A DNA stretch of 64,000 nt, taken from Microbacterium natoriense. Lineage in GTDB: Bacteria; Actinomycetota; Actinomycetes; Actinomycetales; Microbacteriaceae. A program made the position numbers and the translations under genes. Under the pieces are notes generated by a model. The model did not search any database and was not told the DNA's origin. It saw nothing but the letters and a program-made list of their open reading frames with translations. Positions 19,092 to 28,888 of this stretch are shown piece after piece. Location: NCBI RefSeq assembly GCF_030816295.1, contig NZ_JAUSXV010000001.1:3038001-3102000 (forward strand), written 5' to 3'. Numbering within the stretch: position 1 is the first letter of the stretch; every line of letters begins with the position of its first letter.

Positions 19092-20285
19092 TCAGGCTGC
19101 GGTGGCGGCCGATGCTTCGGGGACGACCTTGCCGTCCCACTCTGCGTTCACGTTCGAGGCATCGACCTTCTGGCGGCGGCTGCGCAGATACATGTACGCG
19201 GAGAGGACGATCAGGAGCGCGAAGACCGTGATCGCGCCGGTGAGCCCGCCGATGCCGTTCGCTATGAAGTAGCACAGCGCGCCGACGATGCCGGCCGCGG
19301 GCATCGTGATGAGCCAGGCCGCCGCCATGCGTCCCGCGACGCCCCAGCGCACGACTCCCCCGGGCTTGCCGACTCCGGAGCCCAGGATCGATCCCGTGGC
19401 GACGTGGGTGGTCGACAGTGCCATGCCCATCGAGCTCGATGTGAGGATGATGGCCGCCGACGACGCCTCCGCCGCCATGCCCTGCGGCGACTCGATCTCG
19501 ACGAGTCCCTTGCCGAGCGTGCGGATGATCCGCCAGCCCCCGAGGTAGGTGCCGACGGCGATGGCGAGGCCGCAGACGACGATGATCCACACCGGAAGGC
19601 CGTCGTCCTCGATGCCCTGAGTGGTGAGGGATCCGTGGGCGATGAGCGCGAGAGCGATGACGCCCATGGTCTTCTGCGCGTCGCCGGTGCCGTGGGCGAG
19701 GGACACGAGCGATGCGGTGCCGATCTGGCCCCAGCGGAATCCCGTCTCTCGACGCTTCTCCCCCACGCGCTTCGTGATCGCGTAGACGAGGAAGGTGCCG
19801 ACGGCGGCGACGGCTCCGGCGATGACCGGCGAGAGGAAGGCGGGGACGATGATCTTGCCGATGATGCCTGCCCAGTTGATCGTCACCGCGCCTGCGAGGC
19901 CCGCCCCGATCAATCCTCCGAACAGCGCATGCGAGGAGCTCGACGGAAGCCCGAGCAGCCACGTGATGAGGTTCCAGAGGATGCCGCCGACGAGGCCCGC
20001 GAAGATGATCGTCATCGCCGTCTGGGCGCTGAGGCCCTCGACGAGACCGCCAGTCTCGGTCTGTAGCTTCAGTACGTCCTTGGTGATCGTCGCGGCGACC
20101 TCGACCGACAGGAACGCTCCGACGAGGTTCAGCACCGCGGCGATCGTAACGGCGGCCTTGGGCTTGAGGGCGCCGGTGGCGATGGACGTCGCCATCGCGT
20201 TTCCGGTGTCGTGGAATCCGTTCGTGAAGTCGAAGCCGATGGCGGTGACGATCACGAGGATCAGGATGAGGAGCTCGCCGGACAT
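19092..20285 (-). CDS. pit: Inorganic phosphate transporter, Pit family
   Basis: Low-affinity metal-phosphate symporter in the cytoplasmic membrane. The 397-aa protein has the two family signature repeats: GFDFTNGFHDTGNAMATSI near the N-terminus and SLAHGTGDAQKTMGVIAL near the middle (about residues 200-217), plus the SSSHALFGGLIGA and STTHVATGSILGSG segments. About ten membrane helices are visible. I prefer the ATG at 20285. A GTG at 20315 in frame adds ten residues but its ribosome-binding site is too close. The gene begins shortly after the jetC stop. Confidence 0.93.
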   Translation of the reverse strand: MSGELLILILVIVTAIGFDFTNGFHDTGNAMATSIATGALKPKAAVTIAAVLNLVGAFLSVEVAATITKDVLKLQTETGGLVEGLSAQTAMTIIFAGLVGGILWNLITWLLGLPSSSSHALFGGLIGAGLAGAVTINWAGIIGKIIVPAFLSPVIAGAVAAVGTFLVYAITKRVGEKRRETGFRWGQIGTASLVSLAHGTGDAQKTMGVIALALIAHGSLTTQGIEDDGLPVWIIVVCGLAIAVGTYLGGWRIIRTLGKGLVEIESPQGMAAEASSAAIILTSSSMGMALSTTHVATGSILGSGVGKPGGVVRWGVAGRMAAAWLITMPAAGIVGALCYFIANGIGGLTGAITVFALLIVLSAYMYLRSRRQKVDASNVNAEWDGKVVPEASAATAA

Positions 20286-20348
20286 GGTGCGAGTCTCGCA
20301 CTCGGCACGGCTCACGCCTCCGGGTCACCGGAAGAGTTCACCCGACGT

Positions 20349-23300
20349 TCACGCCCGCGCCGGCTCCTCTGCGAGCCCGACCTTCAGCTTCGCCCACGAG
20401 CGTCCCTGCGTGTCCTTGAGGATGTCGTACTCCACGTCGACATGCGGTTCGATCGCGCTGTACTTGTCGTTCGGCGCGCCGATCACGAGCTGGAAGCCGA
20501 GACCGCGCCAGGCGCCGATCGCGCGCTTGGTGAAGTGAGCGTCGGCCTTGATCAGCGCTTCGTCCATGAAGACGGGTGCGTAGCGAGGGCGTTCGGCGCC
20601 GGCATCCCCCAACTGGTAGCGCAGTGCCGCGCCGACGATGAACGCGATGAGCTCCTGCGACTCGCCGCCGGACTTCTCCCCGATGTGGTCGTACAGCGCC
20701 ACGTGCTGCTTGGTGTCGGCCGTCACCCGCTCGGCGCTCACCCGCACGTGATTGCGCACGTCGACGAGATCGTTGAAGTCCGGAGCCGATCTGCGCAGGT
20801 GTCCGATCAGCCGAGACATCCTGCGATACGCGTTTTCGCGCTCGGCGTCGGTCGAGGCGTTTTCGATGAGTCCTCGGACCTCGCGCAGATCGCGCCGGAA
20901 GCGCTTGCGAGCCTCGGACTGGCTGTCTCGCGTGGTGATCTGCAGCCGATGATCGTCGTCGTAGAACGGCAGATCCTGCATGATCCGATTGATCGGTTCG
21001 ATGCGCTCGCGGATCTCGCGGAGCGAGCGGGCGAGCGTCGAATCGAGGTTCGTGAGGTCGTTGCCGGAGAGGTTCAGCAGGCTGTCGCGCCACTCCCCCT
21101 CGAGCTCGTGGAGGCCGCTCGTCTCGAGCGCGGTGAGGATGTTCTCGAAATCATCGACGTACAGGTCGGGGTCGGCCAGAAGATTCGGATTCTCCCAGCG
21201 CTCCAGGAACGTCTGCATGAGCCGTCGCATGCCCTCGCGCTGCTCCTGATGGGCTTCGACAGCGCGCGAATGGTCTTCGGCGAGACGCTGGCCCGCACTC
21301 GACAGCGCGTTGTCGAAGCGGGTCAGCAGAGCGGATGCCGTGGCCGCGGTGCCACTCGGCGCGGCGAAGCGGTCATCGAGATACGCGGCATGCTCGGTGT
21401 CGAACGCGCGGGCGCTGTCGGCTGCCTCGTCGATAAGCTTCTGGGCTGCGTCGACGTCGTCGATGATGTCACCCCAGGTCGATTCCACCTGGTTCCGCTC
21501 GACGGTCGCCGCCGCGATCTCCTCACGCAATCGGGTCATGGACTTCTTCGCCTTGTCGATCTGGTCGCGCAGGCCGGCGATGTCGGGATTCGCCTGTGCG
21601 ACATCGGATTCGACCGACTGCCAGCGCTCGCGCTCGGCGTTCAGCGCGTCGACATCGATCCGGTCCCACGTGACGTCGACGATCTTCGCGTAGGCCGCGC
21701 GCTGCGCATCGATGCCGTCGAGATCGGCCGCGGCGACGTCGAGCCGCACCTCGGCCTGGTCGAGCTCGCGACGAGCCGCGTCCACGGCGGCCCGCAGTTC
21801 GCGGAGTCTGCTCTGGTTCGAGAAGCCGAGCACGTTCGCGCGCCCGTGACCGCCGTGCGCTCCCTGCTCACCTCGCGAGATCTGTCCGGTGATCGTCACG
21901 GCCTGATCGTGCGCGGCGAGCTCCTCCGCACTGTTCACGCAGACGAAACCGAACCGTTCCTCGAGCCGCAGCTGCAACCAGCCGGTGAACGGGGTGCTGC
22001 TGTAGTCGAGACGACCTGGCAGGGTGTCGGCCGCTCCTCCGCGTCCCGGCCGAATGCCGGTGTGCACGCCCTGGTAGTTCAGGCGCCGTGGCGTCCGCAC
22101 ACTGTCGATCGCAGCGCGGAACCTGTCTAGGTGGGCGACATCGAGCAACAGGGTGGTCGCGAACCCGCCGAGTGCGAGGTTGAAGGCCTCCCGCCACGGC
22201 TCGTACTCGGTCTGCACCTCGACGAGTTCGCCCACGAACGGCAGCTCGTGGGCTTCGAGCCCTGCGGCCTCGGCGAGTCGCGCGCGCGACTGGTAGAGAT
22301 CGGCGGGGATGTTGCCGGTGAACGACGTGGATGCCGCGAGCTCCCGTTCGAGTCGCGACAGCTCGGCCGACGCCGCATCGCGGGCGCTCCGCGCCTGCGC
22401 CCAGTCGTCACGAGCCCGCGCCTTCGCAGCGGAATCGTCGAGCGCAGCGCGCGCCCGGGCGATCAGCGCCTCGAACTGCTCCTTCGTGGAGGCATCGACG
22501 CCGAGCATCCGGAGGTCCTGATCCAGGCGCGACCGCGCCTCCTCAGCCTCCAGCAGGCGCCGCTCGACCCCGCGAAGCTCGCGCTGCGCGGTCTCCAGGT
22601 GGTCGCCGCCGTGTTCGCGGAGCAGGTCTCGGAGTCCGTCGTGCTCGGCATCCGCCGCATCCGCCTGGACGCGCTTCTCGCGGATCGACGCGTCGAGCGC
22701 CAGCTTGCGGTCGCGCAGCTCCTCCTCGACGTCGCGCAGCAGAGCCATCCGCCGCTCGGCTCGCCACAGCGAAGCCAGTGAAGACGGATCGGCGAAGATG
22801 CCGACCTCGTCGATCAGGCGCATCCGCTCCGCGGTGGTCTCGATCCTCAGACGGAGATCACGGATCGGCTCGAGCGCCGCCACCTGCTGGCGGGCGACGA
22901 GCATGCGCTGGCGGGTGCTCTCGAGCTCGTCGAAGTGGGTGACGACCGCGTCAGCCGTGCGCATGGTCTCGGGTTCTTCGAGCACGAGGCGCTTGTACAG
23001 ATCGTCGACCGTGGTGATCTGCTGCCCGGCCTGGATACGCGCCAGCAGACTCATCGCGTTGGATCCGGCGCCGGCCGCCCCGATGCCGAGCACCGCGTGC
23101 AGGCGGGCTGAGAACTCCCGGTCGGTGCCGACCGGATCGAGGCCGGCGGTCCGCACGGATGCGTCGGTCAGGCGCTGGGTGGCTGCGCGCTCGAGAGAGC
23201 CGAGATCGAAGGCGCCGTGCACGGTCGCCCGCACCCGCACGGTGTCTTCGAGCACCCGTGCTCCCGCGGGAATGTACCAGGCGCGCACGGCCGTGAACCG

Positions 23301-23714
23301 GGCGCCGTCATGGTCGAGCCACGTCATCGAGATCGCGGTCCAGGTGTCCTCACCGTCGCCGCGGAGCACCTGCACCTTCGTGCCTTCCTCGGTGCGGGTT
23401 TCGTCGAGCTTTCCGCGTCCGTAGGACAGCACGTTGCGCTGTTCGTCTCCGCGCGGGCGGCCGGTGACCCCGCCGTTGGAGGCGCCGTTGAACGGCGTCG
23501 TGTGCGGCATCATGAGCGCGATGTACGCGTCCATGAGCGTGGATTTGCCCGATCCGGACCCTCCGCACAGAAGTGTGGCCTCGGGAGAGAATCGCACACG
23601 GTGCGGTCCGCCGTCGTAACCGCCCCAGTTCACCAGCTGCAGGTCTTCCGCCAACCACTGCTGGCCGCGGGAGCCCTGCGGGATGAGTCCGAACAGCGTC
23701 TCGATCATCGTCAT
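20349..23714 (-). CDS. jetC: SMC-like ATPase JetC/MksB
   Basis: Large coiled-coil ABC-type ATPase (1121 aa) of the MksB/JetC group, the motor of MukBEF-like loop-extruding complexes. Walker A is GGSGSGKST at residues 51-59, the ABC signature is KSGGESQ near 1012, and Walker B is VFMDE near 1040. Two long coiled coils (about 290-500 and 660-900) flank a central hinge-like domain ([11 protein letters not shown] region, about 525-620). The start overlaps the JetB stop (ATGA). In Wadjet systems jetD, the DNA-cleaving subunit, is needed for plasmid restriction. Here the next gene is pit, and no jetD is found. Confidence 0.9.
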   Translation of the reverse strand: MTMIETLFGLIPQGSRGQQWLAEDLQLVNWGGYDGGPHRVRFSPEATLLCGGSGSGKSTLMDAYIALMMPHTTPFNGASNGGVTGRPRGDEQRNVLSYGRGKLDETRTEEGTKVQVLRGDGEDTWTAISMTWLDHDGARFTAVRAWYIPAGARVLEDTVRVRATVHGAFDLGSLERAATQRLTDASVRTAGLDPVGTDREFSARLHAVLGIGAAGAGSNAMSLLARIQAGQQITTVDDLYKRLVLEEPETMRTADAVVTHFDELESTRQRMLVARQQVAALEPIRDLRLRIETTAERMRLIDEVGIFADPSSLASLWRAERRMALLRDVEEELRDRKLALDASIREKRVQADAADAEHDGLRDLLREHGGDHLETAQRELRGVERRLLEAEEARSRLDQDLRMLGVDASTKEQFEALIARARAALDDSAAKARARDDWAQARSARDAASAELSRLERELAASTSFTGNIPADLYQSRARLAEAAGLEAHELPFVGELVEVQTEYEPWREAFNLALGGFATTLLLDVAHLDRFRAAIDSVRTPRRLNYQGVHTGIRPGRGGAADTLPGRLDYSSTPFTGWLQLRLEERFGFVCVNSAEELAAHDQAVTITGQISRGEQGAHGGHGRANVLGFSNQSRLRELRAAVDAARRELDQAEVRLDVAAADLDGIDAQRAAYAKIVDVTWDRIDVDALNAERERWQSVESDVAQANPDIAGLRDQIDKAKKSMTRLREEIAAATVERNQVESTWGDIIDDVDAAQKLIDEAADSARAFDTEHAAYLDDRFAAPSGTAATASALLTRFDNALSSAGQRLAEDHSRAVEAHQEQREGMRRLMQTFLERWENPNLLADPDLYVDDFENILTALETSGLHELEGEWRDSLLNLSGNDLTNLDSTLARSLREIRERIEPINRIMQDLPFYDDDHRLQITTRDSQSEARKRFRRDLREVRGLIENASTDAERENAYRRMSRLIGHLRRSAPDFNDLVDVRNHVRVSAERVTADTKQHVALYDHIGEKSGGESQELIAFIVGAALRYQLGDAGAERPRYAPVFMDEALIKADAHFTKRAIGAWRGLGFQLVIGAPNDKYSAIEPHVDVEYDILKDTQGRSWAKLKVGLAEEPARA

Positions 23715-24406
23715 GACAGCACGCCTTCCCGCGTGTCCTCGGCCTCGATAGCGTCTACCGCCCGACCGGCCGCCGTCTCACGCAGCCAGTCCCGAAGCTC
23801 GGTGAGCTTCTGAGCGCTCAGCACGACCTCGACCAGCGGGCCGATGCGATAGCGGCCCGTCGTCTCCTCGCTGATGATGCCGTCGTTCGCCAGCTTGCGC
23901 ATCGCGTCGCGCACGGCCTTCTGCCGTCGCGCGATGTCGCCGTCGGCATCGGTGAAGTAGCTGAGCACGGTCTGCTCGACGTCTTCGATGTCGATGCGCG
24001 GCGCCGCCTCGCCTGCGACGTTCTCGCGCTCGTATACCGTGCGCAGATGCACGAGCACGAGGGTCTCGGAACGCGTGTACGGAGTGTCGCGGAGCAGGAT
24101 CGGGATGTCGAGCTCGTCGATGCGGATCTGCTGCTTGTAGGCGAGACCGTGTTCGTGATCGACGATCAGACGGATGTACAGATCGTTGAGCCGCGACTCG
24201 ATCACGGTCTGGTGATCGAGCAGAGTGCGCCATTCCTGACGGTTGCGCTCCGACAGCAGGAAGCGGCGGTGCAGGATCAGCGCGAGAGTGCGGCGGACCT
24301 CGGGATCGAGCACGCCCCTGTCGCCGGGGAACAGCTCGGGGAGGTCCTCCTCCATCGAGACCGGCTCGATGAAGCCCTCTGCCGTGGTGGGTTCGTGGTC
24401 ACTCAT
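23711..24406 (-). CDS. jetB: JetB/MksE (DUF4194) subunit
   Basis: A 231-aa winged-helix protein matching the DUF4194 family, the kleisin-associated KITE-like subunit of JetABC/MksBEF complexes. Recognisable segments are [18 protein letters not shown] (about 38-55), the [16 protein letters not shown] stretch, and ...[18 protein letters not shown] in a winged-helix region. The ATG overlaps the upstream JetA stop by eight bases and its own stop overlaps JetC, indicating fixed stoichiometry from one transcript. Confidence 0.88.
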   Translation of the reverse strand: MSDHEPTTAEGFIEPVSMEEDLPELFPGDRGVLDPEVRRTLALILHRRFLLSERNRQEWRTLLDHQTVIESRLNDLYIRLIVDHEHGLAYKQQIRIDELDIPILLRDTPYTRSETLVLVHLRTVYERENVAGEAAPRIDIEDVEQTVLSYFTDADGDIARRQKAVRDAMRKLANDGIISEETTGRYRIGPLVEVVLSAQKLTELRDWLRETAAGRAVDAIEAEDTREGVLS

Positions 24407-25895
24407 CCGTCTGCTCCTTCGCGGCCTGCGCCATTGCAGAGTTCTTGGTCGTCTGTGCAGTCACCGCTGCGAAAGCGAACCGCCGCGTCGTGCCGTCCGG
24501 TCGCAGCGCCTCGACGATCGATACGTCCTCGTTTTCGGTCATCCCGTTGCGGTGCGCGATCTCGAGCAGGCCGAGCAGATCGACCGGCCGCCGCGTGTCT
24601 TCGTCGGTCCCGAGGAACGCCTCACCGAGGTCGAACTCGTCGCCGAGTCGCGCGACGTAGGCTTCCAGCTCGGCATACCGAGGGCCGCCCCAGGCCCGCG
24701 TGTCCGCGTCGAGGAACACGGCGTCGTCGCCACGATCCGCGAGTGGCGCCGGGGGCTCGGGCGGACGGACATCGCTGAGAGACTGCCGCAGGTGTCCGAT
24801 GCTCGCGATCGGCAACCGGCGCAGCGGCTCGACGGGGGTCTCGGGTGTACGCGTCTGCGTCCAGGCCTGGAGCCCCGAGATGACGTCGCGCAGAAGCTCG
24901 TCGACCTGACGGTCGCGCGCGGGGTCGTGCGTGCGGACCTGGGCGGCGATCACGTGCGATGCGCGCCGCTGGGCGGTGAGCACCTCTTGCACGCCCAATT
25001 CCATTCGCCGTCCGATCGTGTCGAGGTCCGCGCGCTGGGCCGCGTCGAGCCTGTCCGCGAATGGGCGCGAGAGCAGCTCGTGCAGCTGCTCGGTGAGCGC
25101 GTCGATCCGCTCCGGGTCGCCTATCACGCGCAGAGCGCCGGCGAACGCCTGCCCCTCGCGTGTGGACTGCATGACCTGCTGTCCACGGAGAAGGTACTCG
25201 CGCAGGACCTCGCCGGTAGGCCGCTCATCACGGCGGAGATCACGGATGACATCGCGCTGCATCGCTTTGATCGACTCGGCGACCCGGGTGAAGTCGGCCG
25301 GGAGGCTGCGGGAGAGATGAAGCACGTTCTCGGCTTCTTCGAGCAGCTCGTCGTCGGCTATGGGTTCTGCCTCGTCGTTCTCGAACGCCGCGATCTGCGC
25401 GTTCAGGGCATCTCGTTCCGCCCTCAACCTGGCCAGTCGTCTGGCCGGGTCGTCGTCGGCGTCACCCGCCAGCCGTTCGACGGCATCGAGAAGCGTGCGC
25501 ACGCGCGAGTGCGAGACTCGGGTGGTGCCGCCCGTGAGATCGGCGATCTCCAGCGCCCGCACCGCGTGCGCCGTGCAGCGGTACACCTCTGTGTCGCCTT
25601 CGATCTGCTGGCCGAGCCACCCGACTTTGACCCAGTATCGGCAGACCTCGCGCCCGGTCGTCGACGGCAGTCCCCGGCCGTCCTGCTCGTAGCCGGCCGC
25701 GCGGAGCTCGGCGAGGATCTCGCCCACCTCGACATGCGCATCGGCGACGGCTACCGTCGGCCGCTCGGCGGTGAACATGATGCTCAGCACCGCGACGACG
25801 AAGGGCGCATAGCGCCCGTGCAGCAGATCGAGCGTGGGGATCTTGAACGCGGCACGAGCGCGCAGATACGCCGCTTCGGCTCGAGTACCGGTCAC
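24399..25895 (-). CDS. jetA: JetA/MksF (DUF3375) subunit, kleisin-like
   Basis: A 498-aa DUF3375 protein, the kleisin-type bridging subunit of JetABC/MksBEF. The N-terminus ([20 protein letters not shown]) matches the start of the family. A winged-helix and long helical region follow. An open frame extends upstream to 26147, but that extension is antisense to non-coding DNA and reads through the tRNA-Ala gene, so I place the start at the GTG at 25895, preceded by GGGAG. It is first in the operon, downstream of tRNA-Ala on the same strand. Confidence 0.87.
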   Translation of the reverse strand: MTGTRAEAAYLRARAAFKIPTLDLLHGRYAPFVVAVLSIMFTAERPTVAVADAHVEVGEILAELRAAGYEQDGRGLPSTTGREVCRYWVKVGWLGQQIEGDTEVYRCTAHAVRALEIADLTGGTTRVSHSRVRTLLDAVERLAGDADDDPARRLARLRAERDALNAQIAAFENDEAEPIADDELLEEAENVLHLSRSLPADFTRVAESIKAMQRDVIRDLRRDERPTGEVLREYLLRGQQVMQSTREGQAFAGALRVIGDPERIDALTEQLHELLSRPFADRLDAAQRADLDTIGRRMELGVQEVLTAQRRASHVIAAQVRTHDPARDRQVDELLRDVISGLQAWTQTRTPETPVEPLRRLPIASIGHLRQSLSDVRPPEPPAPLADRGDDAVFLDADTRAWGGPRYAELEAYVARLGDEFDLGEAFLGTDEDTRRPVDLLGLLEIAHRNGMTENEDVSIVEALRPDGTTRRFAFAAVTAQTTKNSAMAQAAKEQTDE

Positions 25896-26011
25896 ACTGC
25901 TCCCGAAACGGATGATCTCAAAACACGCCGCTCCGGTGGGAACGGCATCCTTCAGCCTACTGGGAAGCCGTCGCTGACGCCCGCCGCCGGAGCTTCGCAT
26001 CCGGGTACGCA

Positions 26012-26040
26012 GAAGGCCCCCGGCAGAGCCGAGGGCCTTC
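26012..26040 (-). terminator. Hairpin downstream of tRNA-Ala
   Basis: A 12-bp stem with one G-T wobble (arms GAAGGCCCTCGG and CCGGGGGCCTTC in minus-strand reading) closes a five-base loop just past the tRNA 3' end. There is no strong T-run, so its terminating strength is uncertain; it may separate tRNA from jetA transcription. Confidence 0.5.
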
Positions 26041-26046
26041 ATTCGG

Positions 26047-26119
26047 TGGACCTGAGGGGATTCGAACCCCTGACCCCCTGCATGCCATGCAGGTGCGCTA
26101 CCAACTGCGCCACAGGCCC
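26047..26119 (-). tRNA. tRNA-Ala (anticodon GGC)
   Basis: A 73-nt cloverleaf: acceptor stem GGGCCTG/CAGGTCC (one G-T), D arm GCGC-AGTTGGTA-GCGC, anticodon stem CCTGC/GCAGG with loop ATGGCAT giving anticodon GGC, and TPsiC arm AGGGG-TTCGAAT-CCCCT. The discriminator is A; CCA is not encoded. It lies upstream of the jetABC operon on the same strand. Confidence 0.96.
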
Positions 26120-26321
26120 ATCTGCTTCCCCGGACCAGCCGGGGCAACTTGAAAAGAATACAACACGAATCGCCGCGAGCACCAATCGGCGATCGTCGCC
26201 CGGGCGCGTCGCTCCACGACCCGCGCGACGCTTTTAGCGCTCGGCAGTCCTCGGGTCAACCCTCTCTGCAGACGCCGCCCGGCGTCGTATCGTGACCGCA
26301 CCGATCATGAGGAGGAAGACC

Positions 26322-26519
26322 ATGTCTAATCCGATCCCCCCGCTTCCGTTCCCCGACGACGCCGACGACGAGACGGACGACGTGCCCACCCGCGAGGTCG
26401 ACGGGGACACGCTGCTCGACACCGATGCCAACCAGGACGCCGTCGACAGCTACGCTGCCGACCGCCTGGCATCGGAGGCGGACGATGAGTCTGACGACTC
26501 CGAGTCCGACGGCCTCTGA
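26322..26519 (+). CDS. Small acidic protein overlapping corA
   Basis: A 65-aa, strongly acidic protein (many D and E, with DDADDETDD near the start and DDESDDSESD at the end) with no membrane segment. An excellent ribosome-binding site (GAGGAGGAAG) precedes the ATG at 26322. Its last 35 bases overlap the start of corA in another frame, which points to translational coupling. No family recognised. A role as a Mg2+-responsive leader-type peptide or a CorA partner is conceivable but unproven. Confidence 0.7.
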   Translation: MSNPIPPLPFPDDADDETDDVPTREVDGDTLLDTDANQDAVDSYAADRLASEADDESDDSESDGL

Positions 26520-27441
26520 ACATCCCGTGCCCTCGCGTGCCTGGACGCGTCTGACCAACCCCGGTCCCGAAGAGCTCGAGAAGATCGCGAAGCGCCTCGA
26601 CCTGCATCCGCTCGTCATCGACGATCTGCTCGCCGGGCGTCAGCAGCCCAAGGCTGAGTCGTTCGACGGGCAGCTGTACCTTTCGATCTGGGACATCGAC
26701 CGTGGGGACGAAGGCACGACGATGACCGACACCGACTTGGCGCTGATCCTCACCGCCGACGAGTTGGTCCTCGTGCAGAGGGGTGACACGGCGGAGTTCC
26801 GCGATCTCGACGCGCTGCTCGAGGGGCCGGGTGCCGTGAGCGTCGACTCCCCCCTGGCCGCGGCGCATCGCGTGCTCGACGCCGTGGTGCGCGACTTCGT
26901 CGAACTCGGGGCGGCCGTCGAAAAGGACCTGGACAACTTGGAGACGGAGGTCTTCGACAGCCGCGTACGCGAGGACTACCGGCGCATCTACCGGCTCAGG
27001 CAGCGCATCGGCCAGATCGACAGAGCTTCATCCGGGCTCGCTGAGGCGCTACGCCAATCGGGCGATCACATTGCGCGGCTCACAGAGCAGCAGCCGCATC
27101 TGCGTCCGTACTTCGCTCATCTTGCGAACGACGCCCGCGGAGTGTCCGAGCTGACGTCCACCGAGCACGAGTCCCTCGACGCACTCGTCTCCAGTCACCA
27201 GAGCAACGTGGGGACCCGCCAGAACAAGGACATGCGGACCATCTCGGCGTTCGCCGCGCTCCTGGCCATCCCGACCGTGATCGCCGGCATCTACGGCATG
27301 AACTTCAAGAACCTCCCCCTCGTGAGGTGGGAGTACGGCTGGCTGGTCACCGGTATCGCGATCGTCGTGATCGACGTGATCGCCTTCACCCTGTTCCGCC
27401 GGCGCGGCTGGCTGGGCGAGCACGCCGACGCCGACGAGTAG
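26485..27441 (+). CDS. corA: CorA-family Mg2+/Co2+ transporter
   Basis: Divalent-cation channel of the cytoplasmic membrane, 318 aa. The long cytoplasmic domain ends in the stalk helix, followed by two C-terminal membrane helices joined by the signature YGMNF loop (about residues 271-275), the diagnostic selectivity motif of CorA proteins. GGAGG seven bases upstream supports the ATG at 26485 inside the preceding small acidic gene. The 3' end lies four bases from the convergent hypothetical gene. Confidence 0.93.
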   Translation: MSLTTPSPTASEHPVPSRAWTRLTNPGPEELEKIAKRLDLHPLVIDDLLAGRQQPKAESFDGQLYLSIWDIDRGDEGTTMTDTDLALILTADELVLVQRGDTAEFRDLDALLEGPGAVSVDSPLAAAHRVLDAVVRDFVELGAAVEKDLDNLETEVFDSRVREDYRRIYRLRQRIGQIDRASSGLAEALRQSGDHIARLTEQQPHLRPYFAHLANDARGVSELTSTEHESLDALVSSHQSNVGTRQNKDMRTISAFAALLAIPTVIAGIYGMNFKNLPLVRWEYGWLVTGIAIVVIDVIAFTLFRRRGWLGEHADADE

Positions 27442-27445
27442 AAGC

Positions 27446-27730
27446 TCAGTCCGCCATCAGCGGCGGCAGGTGCGGAATCTGCACCGGCTTCGTGGCTCGG
27501 CTGGGCGCGTGCATGCGCTCCAGGTCTTCGAGCACCTCGAACGCGGTCGCGTAGGTTCCCCGCAGCGGCAGGTCTCTCAGCCAGACCACGTCGACCTCAG
27601 TCGGCGCGAGTTCGTACACGCAGGCCACCACATGCCTCGTGTCGTCCTGAGCGAACCTCAGGTCGTTGATCACCCACTCCGACGTCGTGATACGGCGAAG
27701 CACATAGCGTGGATCGGGATCGGCAGCCAT
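27446..27730 (-). CDS. Small conserved hypothetical protein
   Basis: A 94-aa soluble protein beginning MAADPDPRYVLRRITTSEW and containing VVACVYELAPTEVDVVWL in the middle and a proline-rich C-terminus. Codon usage is normal for the host and it follows the direction of the gene cluster upstream. Start ATG at 27730; no strong Shine-Dalgarno. Family not recognised. Confidence 0.6.
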   Translation of the reverse strand: MAADPDPRYVLRRITTSEWVINDLRFAQDDTRHVVACVYELAPTEVDVVWLRDLPLRGTYATAFEVLEDLERMHAPSRATKPVQIPHLPPLMAD

Positions 27731-27825
27731 CCTGCGGCCCTCCAGGTTCTCTCAGAAGAGAGCTTGCCCGACGCCGTGGCACAGGTGAAGACCCTTGACA
27801 ATCCGGCGGAGAAGCCGGATGACGA

Positions 27826-28515
27826 TCACCCGGTCGGCCGCACCGTGAGATCGGTGAGATGCGCGTCGTCCGGCAGGTCGAGCGCAAGCAGGATGGTCGT
27901 CGCCACGGACTCGGCGGCGATGTAGCGAGAGGCGTCGTACTCGCGCCCCTCTTGCTGGTGGACCTTCTCTTGCATGGGCGTCGCCGTGCGGCCAGGGTAG
28001 ATCGAGGTGACCCGCACGCCGTGCGATGCCTCCTCAGCACGCAGCGAATCCGCCAGCGCCTTCAACCCGTGCTTCGACGCGGCATACGCCGACCAGCCGG
28101 CGTGCGCATTGAGCCCTGCGCCAGAGTTCACGAAGACCACCCGTCCACGGGAGACGCGCAGCACCGGCAGGAGGAGCCTCGTGAGCTCGGCCGGGCCGAC
28201 GAGGTTCACCGCGAGCTGCTGCTCCCACAAGGAGGGCGGCAGATCGGCGACGGCGCCGAGGTCGACCACGCCTGCGACATGGATCAGCGAATCGATGCGC
28301 TCCGGCAGCGCCTGCTTCGACAGCGCCCACGACAGGCGGCCGGGATTCGACAGGTCGCCGACGAGCGTCTGAGCCCCGGGGAACCGCTCCGCCAGCTGTC
28401 TCGCGCGCCCGGCATCCCGCACCAGCAGAACCACCTGGTCACCGCGGTCGATCAGTCGTCGGGCGACCACCGAGCCTATTCCGGAACCGGCTCCGGTGAG
28501 CAGGTGCAAGGGCAT
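27826..28515 (-). CDS. Short-chain dehydrogenase/reductase
   Basis: A classical SDR of 229 aa. The cofactor-binding GAGSGIG lies at residues 8-14, the catalytic tetrad includes NSGAG serine (about 130), and YAASK (about 143-147) supplies Tyr and Lys. After the catalytic motif the IYPGRTATPM segment is typical. The substrate is unknown. It begins one base after the rsfS stop, so it is part of the nadD-rsfS operon. Confidence 0.9.
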   Translation of the reverse strand: MPLHLLTGAGSGIGSVVARRLIDRGDQVVLLVRDAGRARQLAERFPGAQTLVGDLSNPGRLSWALSKQALPERIDSLIHVAGVVDLGAVADLPPSLWEQQLAVNLVGPAELTRLLLPVLRVSRGRVVFVNSGAGLNAHAGWSAYAASKHGLKALADSLRAEEASHGVRVTSIYPGRTATPMQEKVHQQEGREYDASRYIAAESVATTILLALDLPDDAHLTDLTVRPTG

Positions 28516-28516
28516 G

Positions 28517-28888
28517 TCAGGCCGGGTCGGCCGCGAGCTCGAACGGCACGACCGGGCAGTCCTTCCAGAGGCGCTCCAGGCCGTAGTAGACCCGCTCCTC
28601 CTGGTGGAAGACGTGGACGATCAGGTCGCCGAAGTCGAGCAGAACCCAACGGGACTCCGCTCGCCCCTCGCGACGCACGCGCTTGTGCCCCGACTCGAGG
28701 AGCTTGTCCTCGATCTCGTCGGCGATCGCGGCGACGTTGCGCTCGCTGTTGCCGGTGACCAGCAGGAAGATGTCGACGAGCGGCAGGGGCTCGGACACGT
28801 TCAGCGCGACGAGATCCTCCCCGCCCTTGCTGACGGCGGCATCGACTGCGATCTGCAGCATTTCTTCGGCGGTTTCAGGTGACTGCAT
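28517..28888 (-). CDS. rsfS: Ribosomal silencing factor RsfS
   Basis: Binds L14 of the large subunit and blocks subunit joining in nutrient limitation. The 123-aa protein has the family's hallmark DIFLLVTGNSERNVAAIADE (about 39-58) and the WVLLDFGDLIVHVFHQEERVYY segment (about 81-102; only the core is needed for recognition), then YGLERLWKD. The start shares one base with the upstream stop (TGATG). The nadD-x-rsfS order is conserved in actinobacteria. Confidence 0.95.
   Translation of the reverse strand: MQSPETAEEMLQIAVDAAVSKGGEDLVALNVSEPLPLVDIFLLVTGNSERNVAAIADEIEDKLLESGHKRVRREGRAESRWVLLDFGDLIVHVFHQEERVYYGLERLWKDCPVVPFELAADPA

Noticed and set aside
25896..26147. N-terminal extension of JetA to 26147
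   Set aside because: It reads through the tRNA-Ala gene and gives the translated-tRNA peptide pattern; GTG at 25895 has a good ribosome-binding site and matches the family start.
26120..26321. Mg2+-sensing riboswitch before corA
   Set aside because: No M-box motifs are visible in the 200 bases; only the small acidic gene's ribosome-binding site stands out.
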